Shown here in pieces: positions 35,701 to 47,794 of a DNA stretch of 64,000 bases. The stretch spans positions 12,782,673-12,846,672 of the forward strand of contig CM033115.1 of the NCBI GenBank assembly GCA_019321725.1, written 5' to 3'. This DNA is from Paulownia fortunei (taxonomy: Eukaryota; Streptophyta; Magnoliopsida; Lamiales; Paulowniaceae). How positions within the stretch are numbered: position 1 is the first letter of the stretch; every line of letters begins with the position of its first letter. The translations under genes were made by a program, and so were the position numbers. The notes beneath the pieces were generated by a model. That model searched no databases. It had not been told where the DNA came from and saw nothing but the letters and a program-made list of their open reading frames with translations.

Positions 35701-38700
35701 AAGAAGTCTACATGGATCCTCCTCCAGGCTTTGAACAAAAATTTAGGACAAAGGTATGTAAACTGAAGAAATCGTTGTACGGTCTCAAACAATCGCCAAG
35801 AGCTTGGTTTGAAAAATTCACCCGGTCGGTCAACAAACAAGGGTATAATGAGGCTCAAATGGATCATACTATGTTCATGAAACATTCGGGAGATGGGAAA
35901 GTAATAGAGTTGATAGTATACGTGGATGATATCATACTCATGGGTGATGATCCGAGACAGATGAATCGGTTGAAGGCTAGTCTAGCTGCACAATTCGAGA
36001 TCAAGATTTTGTATCTCTCTAGTATTTTCTTGGAATGGAGGTTGCTCGGTCAAAAAAAGGGATAGTAATCTCACAAGGAAATACATTTTCGATCTCCTAA
36101 AAGAGACGGGAATGAGTGGTTGCAAGCCTATAGACACGCCAATTGATCCAAACTAAAATTATAGAGATAAGAACCAAGGAGGCGCTTGACACAGCTTAAT
36201 ACCAGAGACTAGTAGGGAAACTGGTTTACCTATCACATACTAGGCCTGACATTGCAATTGCCGTCAGTTTTGTGAGTCAATTCATGCACTCTCCACACAA
36301 AGAGCACCTTGAAGCTGCATTTCAAATTCTAAGGTATCTAAAGAGTTCGTCTGGAAAAGGACTATTGTTCAAGAAATGCGGACAACAAATGATTGAAGCT
36401 TACACAGACGCGGATTAGGCAGGTTCCTGTATATACATGTGGGGAAGTCTTGTTACTTGGAGGAGTAAAAAACAGAATGTTGTAGCACATAGCAGTGCCG
36501 AGGCTGAATTTCGAGCCATGGCAAATGGAATTTGTGAAATATTGTGGCTATGATGAATGCTTGAAGAATTGAAGAAACCAGTACAGGGGCCGATGAAGCT
36601 ATATTGTGACAACAACGCAGCAATAAGCATAGCTCATAACCCAGTACAACATGACTGAACCAAGCATGTCGAGATTGATAGGCACTTCATCAAAGAGAAA
36701 CTTGAGGCAGGAGTGATTTGCATGCAATTTGTTCCCACCACGCAGCAAACTGCAGACATTCTCACCAAGGGACTGTTCTGACCAGACTTTGAGCTTCTTG
36801 TTAGCAAGTTGGGCATGATTGACATCTATGCGCCAACTTGAGGGGGAGTCTTGAGAATAGTTAGGAATTAATTGTTTGATTTTTCAGAAATAATTAGGAA
36901 AGTCTATTTATTGCAAATCTGAAATTACTATTTCAGATTTTGGTAGTTTCCATGTTCGAGAGATATGCTGATTTTGTGGTCTTCCTCCGCTATTTATGCC
37001 TTGTATCTTTTCATATGAAATTCAATAATAAGAAGAATAAACTATTTTTTTTCTTTTGCAACTTTTATATATATAATAAACTCTCTCCAAAAATAAGGAA
37101 CAAAACAAAGTCTCTTTTCAAACACACAACAGCCCATGAAAAAAAAAAGATTAGAAAAGAGTTTATAGCTAAACATAAAATTGTAAACCTATTACTTCAA
37201 ACAAAAATTCATAATAAAAAGTCTTCAAGTTAAATTGAAAATCTCATACAACATAATTATAGGTATCTGGATGATCTCAATATTTTCTTAAACAAATGTT
37301 ATTTTAATCTAAAAATACAAATGAATTCCTGAAAAATGGTTTCATCGCCGTTTCTCAGAACCCTAGAAAATGCTAATTAACCCAAATAAGAAAAGTAAAA
37401 TATGTATTCCACCTCCTAGTATGACTTAAAAAAAGTTACCTTAAGGTTTCTGATATTTTTGAAAACCTCAAGGGGCTAACAGATCATTAGTGAGACCTAC
37501 AGGACTCTGTGAAATTCCTATTTGAAACTTTCGAGCCGCAAGTTCTATATTTTGTACATCATACCCTATTTTATTTAGGTGGAGTTTTCTTACTTTTAAA
37601 AGCATTTTTATATGCTACTCCCTGCAAAGCAAGTTAAAAGAAATGGACTGGCATCATAAGTGGCAATTAACGAAAATCAATTTGGTATGTCAGGATGAAA
37701 GAAGATTGAACCTAAGGATGCAAGAGACTCAAAGAAAGGCAAATATCCTAGATGTTGATCACTTTTCAACACCAACCTGATGGATGCCACTTTCATGGGC
37801 AAAGGCATTAGCTCCAACAATCGCTTTGTGAGGCTGGATACGCAGCCCACTGTACTCTTCAACCTGAAAATTCGTTATTAAGCAAAGTCACAACAGAAGG
37901 GATTATATCAAGAAAAAGTTCAACAAACTAAAAAGAAGCAGGACATCATACCATCTTGCTTGCCATAATAATGTGTTGTGTATTGATCCCTGTATAAAGG
38001 CCATCTAATAGTTGCTCTCCACGGCATTTCAAGGCCATTACAACCTGCAGTGAAGCAGAAAAAGCCACTCAATTTACAGGAGAACAAAGATTAATGCAGC
38101 CATAGAGCATAGGGGAACTAATGAGCCTAAAAAGTCAATCACCTACTTAAATAAAAGGCATAGTTGTAAGAAGAAGAAAATGCCAGTTGTCCCTACATTC
38201 TACTCCATTCCTTTCTCATTTTCCTTCCTCACGTCGTAGTTACAAGTTCATCAACCTCCTTAACTTCATGTCATCACTTCATTTTAGCTTGAATCTTCTT
38301 CTTACCCATGTTCTCCTAGTCCCTATACTCCACATATGGATATCTGACAGCAATACCATAGTTCTATGTATTTCTAGGCAACAATAGATAGAGAAAATCC
38401 CAAAAATTAAAAGGGTTTTGGTGTGTGAAAAAGCAGGATAATACTCAATAATATTTCAGACTTATTTGATAATTGCACAAGATGTAATTAGTTATTAATA
38501 ATCCAGACCCATAAACTACTTGATGCTAGTGTATAGTAAAGTGAACTTTTCATTACTTATGCAGGAATGCATCTGGTATATTTTTTGTTCTTGGGAGCTT
38601 CAAGCCATTTTCACCAACACAGACACTTCACACTTGGTAAAATTAGGTGGTAGAGAGAAGTGGTTTAATTTATTATGCTCATTGTAATAAATGGTTCCCC

Positions 38701-41700
38701 CTTAGAAATAAAATGGACTTACCAAAATAAAAGGAAAAAAAGAAACAGAATTTACAGACTGAAGAGAGCACACCTCCTCTAATGAGGCGTTACCAGCTCT
38801 TTCACCAATTCCATTAATGGTCACCTCTACTTGCCTTGCACCAGCATTTGCCCCCTGAAGTCAAATAACCTCCAATCTGAATACAATATGAACTTGGTCA
38901 TATTAATCACATAGCAAGCGAGGAAAGAAATTACACACCGCTAAAGTATTAGCAGTAGAAAGTCCAAGGTCATTCTGACAGTGTGTCGAAATTATCACAT
39001 TTTCAATTCCATGGGTGTTGGCTTTTATATCAGCAATCAATTGTCCAAACTCAGTGGGCAAAGTGTAGCCAACTGTATCCGGAATGTTAAGGGTTGTTGC
39101 CCCTGCATTTATAACTTCTCCCAGAATGCGATAAAGAAACTCCCTGTCTGATCTGTAAGAAAGAAAAAGAAGAGAGGTGAAAATCTATCTGGAAGAGGTT
39201 GTTTTAGTATATGAAGCAATTCCAGGCACTAATTTCTCTCTATGTCAAGTGAAACAACGAAATAGAACAAGGAAAAGTTGATATGGCGGCTTTCATGAAC
39301 AAGTTGTCGATGTTGCTTGTAAGCTTCTGACCTAAACTTTCATGTGACACACGTGCACTAGCAACATAAAATAGTTTCTAAAAATTGTCAAGAATTCAAT
39401 GGTCCTTTTACCAACTACATTTCAATCAAATTCAAACTATTCTCGGGACTCAATACAGATCTCTTATAAATGAAGCATCCTGCTCTTTCACGCTTCCTGA
39501 TGTATAGCTTTGTTATTAAAATTAAAGATAAAGTGAACCATACACGGAAAACAAAGCCCACAGGAAACATTTTCTTTTGGGAGTTGATATCCACGCTCTA
39601 AAAATTGATAATTCATGCTCCACTCAGTTTTTTCCTTAAGTGACATATCACAACATTCTCTTCCGTCCCACCATTCTCTTTCATCAGGACCACCACCACT
39701 TGTTTATCAAAGCCAAAGGCCACTGGCAAAGTAGCCGAAAAGTCAACTAAATCCCAGCAAGAGTAGATTTTCTTGAGCAGCCCCCCACAATTATTGCCAC
39801 CATCATTTGAAGCAACATTCCTGGCACCATTGTATGGGGGTGGCAGCATAATCAGGTTGCTAGAGCTATTTGGACAAGTCATTTAAGCACACGATCGTGG
39901 AGCGAAAACTAAAATTGGTGAGGCCTTTCAAGAAGCAGGTCAGAGTGAGGCAAATCAAATCTGGCCCTGATTAGTGGCGTTAATGATTGCGACGGTGATG
40001 GAGCAAAGGAGCAATTGACGTTTATATCGACAGCCGGTAGTTAAGTTCCTGGCCTCAGCTGGTGAGATGATCGAGTATGTATAAGTAGTCGCAGCAATCA
40101 TCATGGAATTTCAAGTGATTGGTTTGCAGTGGTAAAATGGAGGTTTGGCAGTGCGGCATCCAAGGAGGCGGAGGAGGAGGGAGGTGCAAGGGGAAATTGT
40201 GATAGGGGTGAGTGGTGATAATGAGCCTACGACAGAAAAGGTGGAAAAGAGTTGGGTTGTGATAGTAGAAATGTGATGATGATATGAACTTGTGGTGTAG
40301 CATGGTGGTGATGGCCTGACATGTACTAATGGCATCAATACTTAAAAAGAAAGGACAAAATAATGGATTGGGTGTATCTGGAGATGAACTAAAGGGCATT
40401 TCTGTCAATTGCTAAGCAAAAAAGTGAGAGTGGAGCATCAATATAGCTCATATAAATAGCCTTTTCTTTTTATACATTTTGGATATCTCCATAGCCGATA
40501 CATCGTGCATTCCGAAAAAATGTTTTGCTGGTGGTAGAGGAATAGCAATTAAATGCCAAGAGAAAAAGACCAAAGGCTTTTCAATGTACATTCCATAGAT
40601 TAAACTTACATTTTTTTAGGATTTGTTTCGAGCCGTTAAATACTGGAAACTTATTGTTTCCTAAACATCGTTTGAAAAATTCTATAATTAAAAAAAAAAA
40701 AAAGTAAATTGATTGTTTATGCAATTTGGGGACGTCAAGCATAGTTTTAGATTTTTTTCAGCCATCCATTTGAATTAATTTATGAGTATTGTGATGTCAA
40801 TATACGAAGTCATTGTGAGGCTAGCCACCAGCCTAACAGGGCAGTAGTTAATTCAACTATGTACAGGCATAGGGACCTCATTAAATAAAACTAGATTTTT
40901 ATAGCACTATGACAAAAAAAAAAAAAAAAAAAAGGAATCCTATGTGTTAGGCACAACCAAAGTAATTAGAAATTGAAATTTTGATTTATTAAAAATATAT
41001 AAAAAATTATATTAATAGGATGACGATAAAAAAAAAATAATACCGATATAATATAAAATTGTACAAAGATTTTTATATGATTCGCCAAATCTACCTACTT
41101 TCACGAAAATTCTTATTTTTCACTAATAGAGAATTATTCGATATAAGAAAAATAAACATTTGAATTTTATACTCAAATTCAAAACAGAAAACTCTTGTAT
41201 AATTATTTTAATAGTTACTAAAAACATTCTCTTAATCCTTTTATATTATCCAAAATAAAAAATTCAAGTATTTTTTTACATTTTTTACAATTTGACTCTC
41301 ACAAATTACTGTTTCTGTACGTCTATATTTGTTTTTTATTTTTTTTTCTATTTTGTATTCAAATTATTTCTATTAGATTGTTTGTGTTTATTTAGTGTAT
41401 TTTTTGTAACTTCTTTCTCAAACTTTTTTATAAGTAAAAGAGGGGACAATTATTTTTCACATTCCAAACGTTAGAAAATGGAGCTGGAGTTTCATTTCAC
41501 ATTCCTACCTTTTTTTACTCTCTTTTCTTTTTCTTTTTGTGTGGTGACTCCATCTATATGTTTATAACCATGAAGTAAAGATGAGAGTTTCTTGGGAAAT
41601 CTTGGAAAAGATTATAAGTTTTGCAGGAAAATTAATAAAAGAAGAAAATTTTGCAAGAAACTGGATAAAAAGTAAAGTACACCTTCCAGCATCCTCCGGG

Positions 41701-42302
41701 CTAAATTCCACATCATCATACCCCAAACTCCTGGCATAAGCTACCATACTCCTAGCCTTATCAATAACCTGCTCCGGCGTCATCTTCAGCTTGTACTTCA
41801 TGTGAATTTCACTGGTGGCAATAAACGTGTGAACCCTCGGCTTCTTTGCGTACTTCACCGCCTCCCACGCCTTCTCGATGTCCTTCTTGTTGCACCTCGC
41901 CAGACCGCAGATAACCGGAACATAATCGGAATCGGCGTTCCCCACCTCACGCGCGATCAGCTTGACAGCGTCGAAGTCGGCGTCGGAGGAGGCGGGGAAC
42001 CCGGCCTCAATTATGTCGACGCCGAGGCGAGCGAGCTGTCGGGCGATGTCGAGCTTCTCTTTGATGGTCATGGTGGCACCAGGGGACTGCTCTCCGTCGC
42101 GAAGGGTGGTGTCGAATATGCGGACGTACTTGGGGTCCGGAATGTGGTTCGGGGTGTACTCAGGGCGGCGGAGGGAGCAGCAGATGGCGACGGCGGAAGG
42201 GGCACTTCTGAAGTAGAATGAACGGAAGAGGGTGGTATTGGGGGCAAATGGGTTGGGGGCTGGAGCTATGATAGGCTGCCTGGAACAAATAGAAGACCCC
42301 AT
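29715..42302 (-). CDS. IPMS: 2-isopropylmalate synthase, chloroplast (12 exons)
   Basis: The enzyme condenses acetyl-CoA with 2-oxoisovalerate to form 2-isopropylmalate, the committed step of leucine synthesis, in plastids. Exons on the minus strand: 42302-41683, 39152-38939, 38854-38774, 38044-37952, 37863-37777, 32973-32873, 31473-31440, 31352-31278, 30787-30710, 30651-30475, 30137-29992, 29853-29715. All have GT-AG borders and the frame stays open for about 614 codons, near the family length. The first in-frame ATG begins a serine/alanine/proline-rich segment without acidic residues (about 45 residues), as expected of a transit peptide. [13 protein letters not shown] is the catalytic metal/substrate motif, followed by [15 protein letters not shown] and [30 protein letters not shown] joins the catalytic part to the LeuA regulatory domain ([13 protein letters not shown] to [13 protein letters not shown]). 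The last exon is split by Copia D, so the protein ends VLHVGN. MAM-type paralogues lack the regulatory domain, which favours true IPMS. Confidence 0.93.
29728..29732. repeat. Target-site duplication of Copia D, right copy
   Basis: Sequence tgcaa, inside the last IPMS exon. Confidence 0.85.
34570..37060 (+). mobile_element. Copia F: 5'-truncated Ty1/Copia remnant in IPMS intron 5
   Basis: It lies opposite to IPMS between exons 5 and 6. It begins in the integrase C-terminal region (about 34570-34720), runs through reverse transcriptase and RNase H, a polypurine tract (tgagggggag, about 36839-36848) and a 3' LTR starting at about 36849 (tcttgagaatag). The 5' LTR, gag, protease and integrase core are absent. 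The right edge is approximate because no second LTR is available. Confidence 0.8.
35340..36840 (+). pseudogene. Copia F reverse transcriptase/RNase H remnant
   Basis: This is the best preserved pol in the window. [20 protein letters not shown] and [14 protein letters not shown] lie in 35368-35697. The frame shifts at KNA, then [28 protein letters not shown] and [13 protein letters not shown] follow in 35652-36065. RNase H pieces to 36780 include [13 protein letters not shown] and the [13 protein letters not shown] end, with stops (a TAG replaces the tryptophan of the TDADW box near 36416). It is not functional. Confidence 0.82.
39600..40450. mobile_element. Possible non-autonomous DNA transposon in IPMS intron 1
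   Basis: Imperfect inverted ends face each other: aattcatgctccactcag at about 39610-39627 and gagtggagcatcaat at about 40427-40441. The inside has no coding signal I trust, although open frames occur because of repeated gatgatgg-like stretches. No clear target duplication was seen, so superfamily is unknown. Confidence 0.35.
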
Positions 42303-42551
42303 TGCTGTGGCTTTGAGGTGGAAATAGAGGGAGAAATATGGGTTTAAAACAATGGCGGGGCGGGGATATGGGAGCAATTTCTTCTGTATTAATTAGCATT
42401 TATTTCAAGTGTAGTACATTTTGCTTTTTGGAAACTTCAGTCCATTACTCTACTCTACTTTTTTGGGTAATCTTGTCCGAATTTGCTACGGCTAAGATTG
42501 CAAGATATTTGGATTTATCTCTTAAGTAGATATGTGGCTATGATTTTATTA
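42303..42551 (-). promoter_or_regulatory. IPMS 5' flank
   Basis: This is the region directly upstream of the IPMS start codon. It probably holds the 5' leader and core promoter. I see no clear TATA box close to the start, which is common for housekeeping metabolic genes. The Mutator-like element at 42552 begins only 250 bp upstream of the ATG. Confidence 0.4.
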
Positions 42552-43435
42552 AGGGTAAATTACATAAAGACCCCCTAAATATATTCTATGTCGCAAATAT
42601 TCTTTAAACAAATAAATATAAAACTTATTCCTTTGGCTTAATAAATATAACATTTATCCCATAAACTATCAAATGTAACTTTTATCCTCTAAATTAAATG
42701 TCTGGATAATATAACCCTTATTTCATTTGAATTTATATATTTCCCATTGTATTTTTAACATTTACACCATAAAAAAAAAAGATATTTTTGATTATGATGT
42801 AGAAAAAGTAATTAATAACATAACTACAATTTTCACTGTTAAAATAATAAATAGTATAATAAATACATAAAATTTACCACAAAAAAATTTATTTTTATTA
42901 TTTGAATTCAAAATAAAATTATTAACAATCTAATCTAAAAGAATTTGACTATTTTGGACGAGAATGATAATTATATCTGCATTGCTATTTAGATATATTC
43001 TATTTTTAAAATAATTAAACAAAAAGTTTATAAGAATTTGGACTCTTTTGAATAAAAATGCATACATATTTATATATATAATAATAAAAATAATAGTTTG
43101 TACAGCACAATATTTGTACATATCTAAGTTTATGAAAATATATTTATTTATCTTTAAATTTTTATTTTTTATTTTAAGTTTGTGGAAATACACTTATACT
43201 ATTTATTATTTTACTTTTTTAAATTTTAATTATTTAAGATATTAATTACTTTAAATAGAATTTAGGGTGAAAATGTTCAAAATATATTAAAAATTATATA
43301 AACTCAATAGCATAAGGGCAATATTGTCCAAATATTTAATTTGGGAGGTAAGTATTATATTTATTAATTTGGTGGGTATTTGCTATCATGTGTATATTCC
43401 AGGATGTTTATGTATTTTGTACTTTTATTTACAAG
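42552..43435. mobile_element. Mutator-like non-autonomous element with long TIRs
   Basis: The ends are inverted copies over about 150 bp. The left reads agggtaaattacataaaga; the right, reversed, reads CTTGTAAATAAAAG and then re-aligns with the left through ACATAAACATCC, CATGATAGCAAATA and AATAAATATAA. Nine-base flanks attttatta (42543-42551) and aatttatta (43436-43444) match at 8 of 9. Long TIRs with a 9-bp duplication are the Mutator/MULE pattern. The 884-bp interior is AT-rich with no transposase. Confidence 0.55.
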
Positions 43436-45276
43436 AATTTATTATCTTATTATTTATTGTATTTTACTAGTTATTAATATATTTATTGAATTAAATATTA
43501 ATTAATATCTTGATATAATGATATTTTTTTCAAAAAAAAATCCTAATTTTTCTTTTTCTTTCTTTATTTATTTTTTGGCTAAAGTGACTTTCAACTTTCA
43601 ACTTTCAACTACTTATTTTTCAATTATGTATTTGTGTTTGTAGTTGAGAGTGTTAATAAAAATTAAGATAAGTTTTTACAAACACATCTTACCATTTCAA
43701 AATCCGGGACCAAATTCCTAACATTTTGTTGTTGGTATTATTATTATTGGTATCATTAATAGTATTGTTATTATTATTATTGTTGTTATTAGGTGTAAAA
43801 TAAATTCAAGGAGTAATCCTTGATTACTGGGTTCATTGTTAGAGCTTGGGAGGTACCAGGGCTAGTGTCTAGGATGACAACTTTCTATGCCAGGATTTTT
43901 ACTAGGTTCATTGAACATTTTAAGGATAAAAATGATGATAAGACGAGTTTATGCTCAGATTTTTGTAAGTTTTTAAAATTATAAATAAATTTTGAGTAAA
44001 TTTTGATTTTTTGATTTCAAATTCCCATGTCCCCAACTCACCCAATTTAATTTATTTATTTATTTTTAATTTGTTATATATATGATTATGCAATATTATT
44101 TTTAAAAAAATAAATTAGTGGTATTATTTTTAAATATATATTATTTAATATTTTTAAAATTACTAAAAGGGTTCTAATGGTCAATTCAGATTTGAATCTT
44201 TGATTCTTAAAAACTTTGACATATTGAGTCTTGACTTGTGATAAATTCTTTCCAAATCACTCCATTGTCATTTTTATTTGTGATTGTGATTCTCTCAAAA
44301 TTTAAAAGTTTTGAAACTTAATAAAAATCACTCACTATTTTAACAAATTCTTTTCTTTATCATTAATTAAAATTTATTTTATTCATTACCAGTATTGAAA
44401 AATCAACCAACTATTCAAGATAGATCACTAAAAGATTGTTTGCACTTAGTTCGATAAGAAATTTAAATATTTTTTTTTTTATTCGATAATATTTAAAACT
44501 AAACTCGAATTCGATTCAATTAATTAAATATGAGAAGAAAAAAATTATCAAGCTACTATTGCTACACTCCACCTCAGTTAAAGCTCTTCGATCTTCATTC
44601 ATTTAATAAATATCCGCCTCCAAATTCGATAAAAAATTTAAATAAATTTGATAATTCCATATTTATTCCGTTTAATTAATTTAAACCCTTACAGCAACGA
44701 GCAAGTCAATGGCTGGGCTTTGAAAACTACATCAATTATAATTACTTTTTAGTTTAGTTCAGCTACATAAACATAACATTACACAGAATCAACAGTATCA
44801 TAATTTCGTAAAAAAACATGAAAACAGTATAACAATTTCTAATCCACACCAAGTTTGTAAATCAATTTTTCAAACATCATTTACTAGAGCCTTGTGTTAG
44901 ATTTTTTTTTCCCCTAAAATAAGTGTAAAGAATCATCCCCCTAAATGATAAGTCGAACCAAATAGATGAATGCGACTATAAAAATGAAAAATTATTTAAG
45001 AACGTTTTATTTGCTGCGACTATAAAGATGAAAAATTATATAAGAACGCGTTGAAGAGTTTTAATTAAACTTAAAAGGTGGAAGTGCTTAAGTTTTCCAA
45101 ATTGGACCCATATGATTATGGATGTTTGAAAATGACTAGGGATCGAGTGAAGAGGATAGTAATGTAATTTCATCTGGCAAGAAAAGGGTATTAGTGGAAT
45201 TTCAATTGAGGGGAATTGGATATAGGCAAGTGGTTAATGAATATCACTTATGAAAGCAGTCAGCAAGGGGACAGGG

Positions 45277-45408
45277 TTAGGTGTTAATAAATTCAATGAC
45301 GTCTTTGATTTTGTTTCTAACTTAACTACACAACTTTCGAATATTGGATTAGGTATAAATAAATTCAATGACATCTTTGATTTGTTGCTATCTTAACCAC
45401 ACAACTCT
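45277..45408. repeat. 72-bp tandem duplication, two copies
   Basis: The units beginning ttaggtgttaataaattc (45277) and ttaggtataaataaattc (45349) align over about 60 bases with a few substitutions and short gaps. Confidence 0.8.
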
Positions 45409-46071
45409 GTCACATTTTTCTTCCTTTTCATCTTTATTATTATTATTATTACTATTAGAATAAGTGAGAGTGTAGACTAAGGCGCTTTGCTCATTTATTC
45501 AGGCTGGCGTTTAGGCATTGACAAACCCTAGTAACTAGGAAAAGCTCATTTTCTAACTAGTGAATAGTTTCAGATTTGTTTGGGCATTGATCCACCTCGT
45601 TCAATTCATATAATGTAGGATTAAAGACGACTTGAGTCGAGTCAAGCTCGACTCGAACATGTCGAGCTCAAACTTTTTCATAAGATAAGTTCAAACTCAA
45701 ATTTAAATATTTGAAAGAGCTTATTATTATTTTTATCTTTATTTTTTTTAATTATATATTATTTTTTAATAAGTTATAATAATTTTAAAAATAATTATAA
45801 CAAATGATAATTAACATTATAATAATTTTGGTATAAACTTTTCACAAAGCACCTATAATAGCAATCAATTAAATGGACAAGAAGTGAACACTTCTTTCGA
45901 TTAGTTGCCGTGTTATTTGTACATCAATATGCATAATGCATCTCTTATTTATATAGAAAATTAACAAACACTTCATTAGTGATTCCATCAATAATTGGTA
46001 ATTAATGAAGCGAATTAATCGAATCATATATTCTGTTGCGAAATGTACTCTATCTTCTATTGCACCGTGTG

Positions 46072-46149
46072 GATGTTTGCCATGTGTATAATTAACTGAA
46101 CAAGCTAACAGATGTTTGCCACGTGTATAATTAACTGAACAAGTTAACG
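46072..46149. repeat. 39-bp tandem duplication, two copies
   Basis: The units at 46072-46110 and 46111-46149 begin gatgtttgcc and share gtgtataattaactgaac, with about three differences. The second contains CACGTG, a G-box. Confidence 0.9.
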
Positions 46150-46394
46150 GATTATACAGACGGCCGTCTTTAGTTTTATGAAGAAAAAGTGATTCTTAAT
46201 TCTCTCGACAACGACCTCAAAATTTGGTAAGAAGATGGAGAAGGAAAGCTTTTAAGTCACTAAAAAAAGATCAAAGAAAATTTCTTCTCTCATTCTCTCC
46301 CTGAAAGCCAATCATCATAGCTTTCTGTGTAGTATTAAAAAATTCAATTCCGACTCTCGCTGCAAATTGAAGAAAAAAGTAAAAGAATCTGAAG

Positions 46395-46431
46395 ATGTCC
46401 TCTCCCGAAAGCGAATAGTCGGCGACGAGAG
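46395..46431 (+). pseudogene. Possible orphan first exon with a premature stop
   Basis: A pyrimidine-rich, UTR-like stretch (46270-46390) is followed by an ATG opening MSSPESE, then TAG at 46416-46418, then SATR in frame up to a good donor site GAGAG|GTATAT at 46431/46432. This resembles a plant first exon with a nonsense change. No downstream exon was recognised before the assembly gap at 46765, so the gene, if real, is truncated or interrupted. Confidence 0.25.
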
Positions 46432-46764
46432 GTATATTGTTCTATTTATGTGTTGTTTATTTGGTTGAAGTAATACCTATTTGACCTATTATATCTAGGA
46501 GTCTTAAATAGAGAACAATATAGTAGAAATATTTACTCACGTGTAACTTGATTAAGCTTTTATTTAATTCATTGAAGAGAAATCTAAGAATTAGCACTTA
46601 TTTTATTTACTATTCTTTGGTGAGTTCTATATAGAATGGTTGTGATAGTAAATCTCAAGACCTGCTTAGAATGCCCTTAGATGCAGAAGAGCTAGCCTTG
46701 TCGAAGGAAGGACCATTTACTAATTGCAGAAAATGTTGAGCAGATCAGGTTCCTATAGACAATA
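46432..46764. other. Unassigned DNA before the scaffold gap
   Basis: Nothing recognisable was found. It could be intron sequence of the orphan exon. Confidence 0.3.
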
Positions 46765-46864
46765 NNNNNNNNNNNNNNNNNNNNNNNNNNNNNNNNNNNN
46801 NNNNNNNNNNNNNNNNNNNNNNNNNNNNNNNNNNNNNNNNNNNNNNNNNNNNNNNNNNNNNNNN
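46765..46864. other. Assembly gap, 100 N
   Basis: Exactly 100 unknown bases, a conventional placeholder for a scaffold gap of unknown true size. Sequences on the two sides need not be close in the genome. Confidence 0.99.
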
Positions 46865-47057
46865 ATCATCAAAAGTGTACTGACCAAGTTCCATAGTCTA
46901 ATGTGATCTCGAGGACTTCATCCAAATGCATTCATAGAGGAAATTATGCATAAAATGAAGATGGCCATGTAAAACGATATTGACTAAATAAAGATTGTAC
47001 TACAATAGAGTAGTTTTACAGTGCAATTACAATTGGCTACGGGGCACTACTCCAACA
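46865..47057 (-). mobile_element. LTR fragment related to the Copia B family
   Basis: On the minus strand it starts TGTTGGAGTAGTGCCC at 47057, close to the Copia B LTR start TGTTAGAGTAGTGTCC, and the similarity continues through a CAATT...TTGTGCA-like stretch. It is cut by the assembly gap. Confidence 0.5.
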
Positions 47058-47788
47058 TTAAGGATATTGCCTTTGAAGATAAATTTATTTTGGAAATAGG
47101 CATATTTAATATCACATTGCATGTAATTTTCATGCTACATGTCTATACTCGATCTATATTATTGAATATATTGGTGTATGACCATTGATGGGTCTAGTTA
47201 CAAATAGATGTAATGTAGGTCACTTTGATCTCATGCTAATATAGGAGATGGACCATATTATAACTAAGGAGGTATTTCAAGGATAGATATCATTCTTAGT
47301 GTGTATTCAGGACTTTATAATATATATAAAGTGGGAGATTGTTAGGTTTTATTTAATTTTAATGGGGGCTTATATATGTAATTAACAATTATATTATGGG
47401 CTACCTAATTTAATAGAGCTAAATAAATGATCTATTGATTGGGCTCTAAGAATGTCTATTAAGTATGGGCTTTGCAATGAGTATATACCCAATACTAGTC
47501 TAGCTAATTAGGTTTGATGAATCTAATTAACCTAGATATAAGTAATAATATAGGGTTATGGTCCACAAATCAAATTAATCGATTTGTCCTTCTCATCAAT
47601 TCCCATCTTAGAGAGAGAACTTATGGAGCACATAAAAAAATCTGACTGTGAAATACGCTAATCTTTTTATTTACATTACTATGTATCAAGGTATGCTTCT
47701 AACTAAGTATTCAATTCGTTTCTTGATAATTTAACAAAGTGATCTTGAGTTATATAATTATTAATCATATATGTGTTAAAGTCTAACA
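47058..47788 (+). mobile_element. 3' end of another Copia element: polypurine tract and 3' LTR
   Basis: A clear polypurine tract (aaagtgggagat, about 47328-47339) precedes a 449-bp LTR-like segment that starts TGTTAGGTTTT at 47340 and ends GTCTAACA at 47788. A polypurine tract directly before TG marks a 3' LTR rather than a solo LTR. The rest of the element is absent, ending at the LTR fragment before 47058. Confidence 0.6.
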
Positions 47789-47794
47789 AAGAGT

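Larger units (their letters stand above)
43436..46394. other. AT-rich intergenic DNA with simple repeats
   Basis: No gene was recognised. It contains a TTA-rich simple repeat at about 43737-43792 and an ATT repeat near 45434-45453. Tandem duplications at 45277-45408 and 46072-46149 are listed separately. A palindromic stretch at about 45625-45670 (cgagtcaagctcgactcgaa) resembles ends of decayed MITEs. Confidence 0.45.

Noticed and set aside
39613..40408. Open frames of 75-117 codons inside IPMS intron 1
   Set aside because: They show histidine- and proline-rich low-complexity composition in overlapping frames, with no motif and no splice support.
41802..42221. Open frames on the plus strand over IPMS exon 1 (41802-42221 and 41962-42216)
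   Set aside because: They are antisense shadows of the GC-rich, conserved IPMS exon.
42303..42377. N-terminal extension of IPMS upstream of 42302
   Set aside because: The apparent start at 42377 is TTG, not ATG; the first in-frame ATG is 42302.
42930..43245. Lysine/isoleucine-rich frames on both strands
   Set aside because: They lie in the AT-rich interior of the Mutator-like element and reflect base composition.
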